Source of the DNA: CAYXPG01 sp964564845
Lineage (GTDB): Bacteria; Planctomycetota; Phycisphaerae; Sedimentisphaerales; Anaerobacaceae
Reading direction: 5' to 3'
Length of the DNA stretch: 5,286 nucleotides
Assembly (NCBI GenBank): GCA_964564845.1
Contig: CAZMCN010000131.1
Location: forward strand, 1 to 5,286
Within the stretch, counting starts at the first letter, position 1; every line of letters begins with the position of its first letter. A program made the translations under genes and the position numbers. The notes under the pieces were generated by a model. It was given only the letters and a program-made list of their open reading frames with translations. It ran no database searches and had not been told where the DNA came from. Shown in pieces: positions 4,063-5,286 of the stretch.

Positions 4063-5286
4063 CGACTGTTAATACCGACCGTAAAGCAGGTCCCCGCCGA
4101 TGCCGAGGTTACCAGCCATCGGTTAATGATTCGGGCGGGCCTGATGCGCCGACTCGCCAGCGGCACTTATACCTATCTGCCGCTGGGATGGCGCTCTCTG
4201 AACAAAATCATCAACATCGTCCGCGAAGAAATGGACAAATCCGGAGCACAGGAAATTCTTGTGCCGTCATTGCAGCCGTTAGAGCTTTGGCAGAAAACCG
4301 GGAGAAGTACCGATTATGGCCCAACCCTGTTTTGTTTCAGCGACCGCCAAAACCGCCAGAATGTCCTCGGCCCTACCGCCGAAGAGGCGGTTACATACCT
4401 TGCCGCAGGCGAAATCAATTCTTACAAACAACTGCCAATCAATCTTTATCAGATTGGTCCTAAGTTTCGCGATGAGTTCCGCCCGCGTTTCGGCGTATTG
4501 CGCTCGCGGGAATTCATTATGAAAGATGCATACAGCTTCGACACCGATGCTGAAGGTCTTGATAAATCGTATCGCATTATGTACGATGCATACTGCCGTA
4601 TTTTTACTCGCTGCGGCCTGGAATACGTCATCGTCGAAGCCGAATCCGGCGAAATGGGCGGCTCCGGCTCACACCAGTTCACCGTTCCCTGCGAATCCGG
4701 CGAAGATACTATCATTTATACCGAGGACGGCTCTTACGCCGCCAACCTTGAAAAGGCAGCCGTGGACCCATTGCCAAAACAAAAATCTTCTACCGAAGTT
4801 CCTTCACCCGAAGAGGTCCACACACCGAATATCGGCTCAATCGAGGAAGTCTGCAAATTTCTTAAGACAAAACCGAAAGATATGATAAAGACGCTCATTT
4901 ATGCTTCCGGCGACCAGGTAATCGCAGCCATAGTACGGGGCGACCACGAAACTAATCCGGAAAAGCTAACGCAGGCTCTCGGCGGCAGGCACGCCGACTT
5001 AGCCGATGAAGAGACCATTGAAAGGGTTACAACTGCCAAGGTCGGTTTTGCCGGCCCGATGGGTTTGGCCCAAAAGGTTAATACCGTTCTGATCGACCAC
5101 GCCGTAGCTGCAATGGCGGTTAGTGTCACCGGTGCAAATAAAACCGACTACCACACCAAAAACGTCGTCCCCGGCAGAGATTTCCCGCTTGAAGGCGAAA
5201 ACATTATCGTCGCAGACCTTCGCTATGCCACCGAAGGTGACACCTATAAAGGCAAAAAGCTGCTCTTTAAAAAGGGTATCGAAGTC
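4051..5286 (+). CDS. proS: Prolyl-tRNA synthetase, bacterial type (partial, 3' end outside window)
   Basis: Class II aminoacyl-tRNA synthetase that activates proline with ATP and charges tRNA-Pro in the cytoplasm. The 412 visible codons run unbroken to the window edge; full bacterial ProS has about 570 residues. The start is set by the family N-terminus M-R-Y-S-x-L-L-I-P-T and the GAGG site. Motif 1 ends in TYLPLG (41-46), LGPTAEE is at 106-112, and motif 2 runs from KFRDE (138-142) through RPRFG (144-148) to REF-MKDAYSF (153-163). GGSGSH is at 203-208, followed by Q209 where most homologues have E. The inserted editing domain that hydrolyses Ala-tRNA-Pro covers about 224-400, with K280 in IKTLIY (the likely equivalent of the E. 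coli editing lysine), IVRGDHE-N at 294-302 and VGFAGPMGL. The visible part ends at KKGIEV, just before the expected GHIFQLG motif. The gene is divergent from yhaM and has its own predicted promoter. Identity is very secure. Confidence 0.97.
   Translation, partial: MRYSRLLIPTVKQVPADAEVTSHRLMIRAGLMRRLASGTYTYLPLGWRSLNKIINIVREEMDKSGAQEILVPSLQPLELWQKTGRSTDYGPTLFCFSDRQNRQNVLGPTAEEAVTYLAAGEINSYKQLPINLYQIGPKFRDEFRPRFGVLRSREFIMKDAYSFDTDAEGLDKSYRIMYDAYCRIFTRCGLEYVIVEAESGEMGGSGSHQFTVPCESGEDTIIYTEDGSYAANLEKAAVDPLPKQKSSTEVPSPEEVHTPNIGSIEEVCKFLKTKPKDMIKTLIYASGDQVIAAIVRGDHETNPEKLTQALGGRHADLADEETIERVTTAKVGFAGPMGLAQKVNTVLIDHAVAAMAVSVTGANKTDYHTKNVVPGRDFPLEGENIIVADLRYATEGDTYKGKKLLFKKGIEV

Noticed and set aside
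1..5286. CRISPR array, insertion sequence, prophage or toxin-antitoxin locus
   Set aside because: No long regularly spaced repeats, no transposase or integrase motifs, no terminal repeats with target duplications and no paired small genes are visible. The 7-base array before proS has no spacers.

Overview
The window carries four protein genes with housekeeping-style spacing, plus two gene-poor stretches that hold most of the unusual signal. From left to right these are: exodeoxyribonuclease VII large subunit (xseA, minus strand), with the probable first codons of xseB beyond it at the left edge; a membrane-anchored C39-like cysteine peptidase of unknown role (plus strand, with its own promoter and terminator); a YhaM-type OB-fold/HD exoribonuclease (minus strand); and the first 412 codons of bacterial-type prolyl-tRNA synthetase (proS, plus strand), cut by the right edge.

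Organism: clearly bacterial, with moderate base composition (roughly half G+C by eye), Shine-Dalgarno sites before at least three genes and sigma70-like promoter hexamers. XseA and the ProS with an inserted editing domain are bacterial types. The gene order is not that of a well-known model genome. The short degenerate heptamer repeat before proS and the GGCGAAGCC-type intergenic repeat at the left edge recall repeats I associate with uncultured Planctomycetota and neighbouring phyla. This is a weak inference, not an identification.

Layout: 1-64 is an intergenic repeat, with a possible xseB start inside it. 65-1417 is xseA. 1418-1656 is a divergent promoter region; the xseA promoter appears to give an almost leaderless mRNA, and the peptidase promoter has an extended -10. 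1657-2484 is the peptidase, closed by a hairpin/T-tract terminator at 2529-2553. 2485-2849 has no convincing gene but holds an 8-bp perfect inverted repeat and, at about 2716-2812, a strongly foldable element with partial resemblance to the c-di-GMP-I (GEMM) riboswitch. That element points into the 3' end of the convergent yhaM gene. 2850-3812 is yhaM. 3813-4050 is a second divergent promoter region whose proS-side leader is almost entirely a 7-nt tandem repeat running into the proS start codon.

How the genes relate: xseA (with xseB) acts in DNA repair and recombination, yhaM in RNA turnover, proS in translation. They alternate in strand, so apart from xseA-xseB there is no sign of an operon or a dedicated multi-gene system. 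The best candidates for something new are the orphan structured RNA and the stand-alone membrane C39 peptidase, which has no transporter or precursor peptide beside it.
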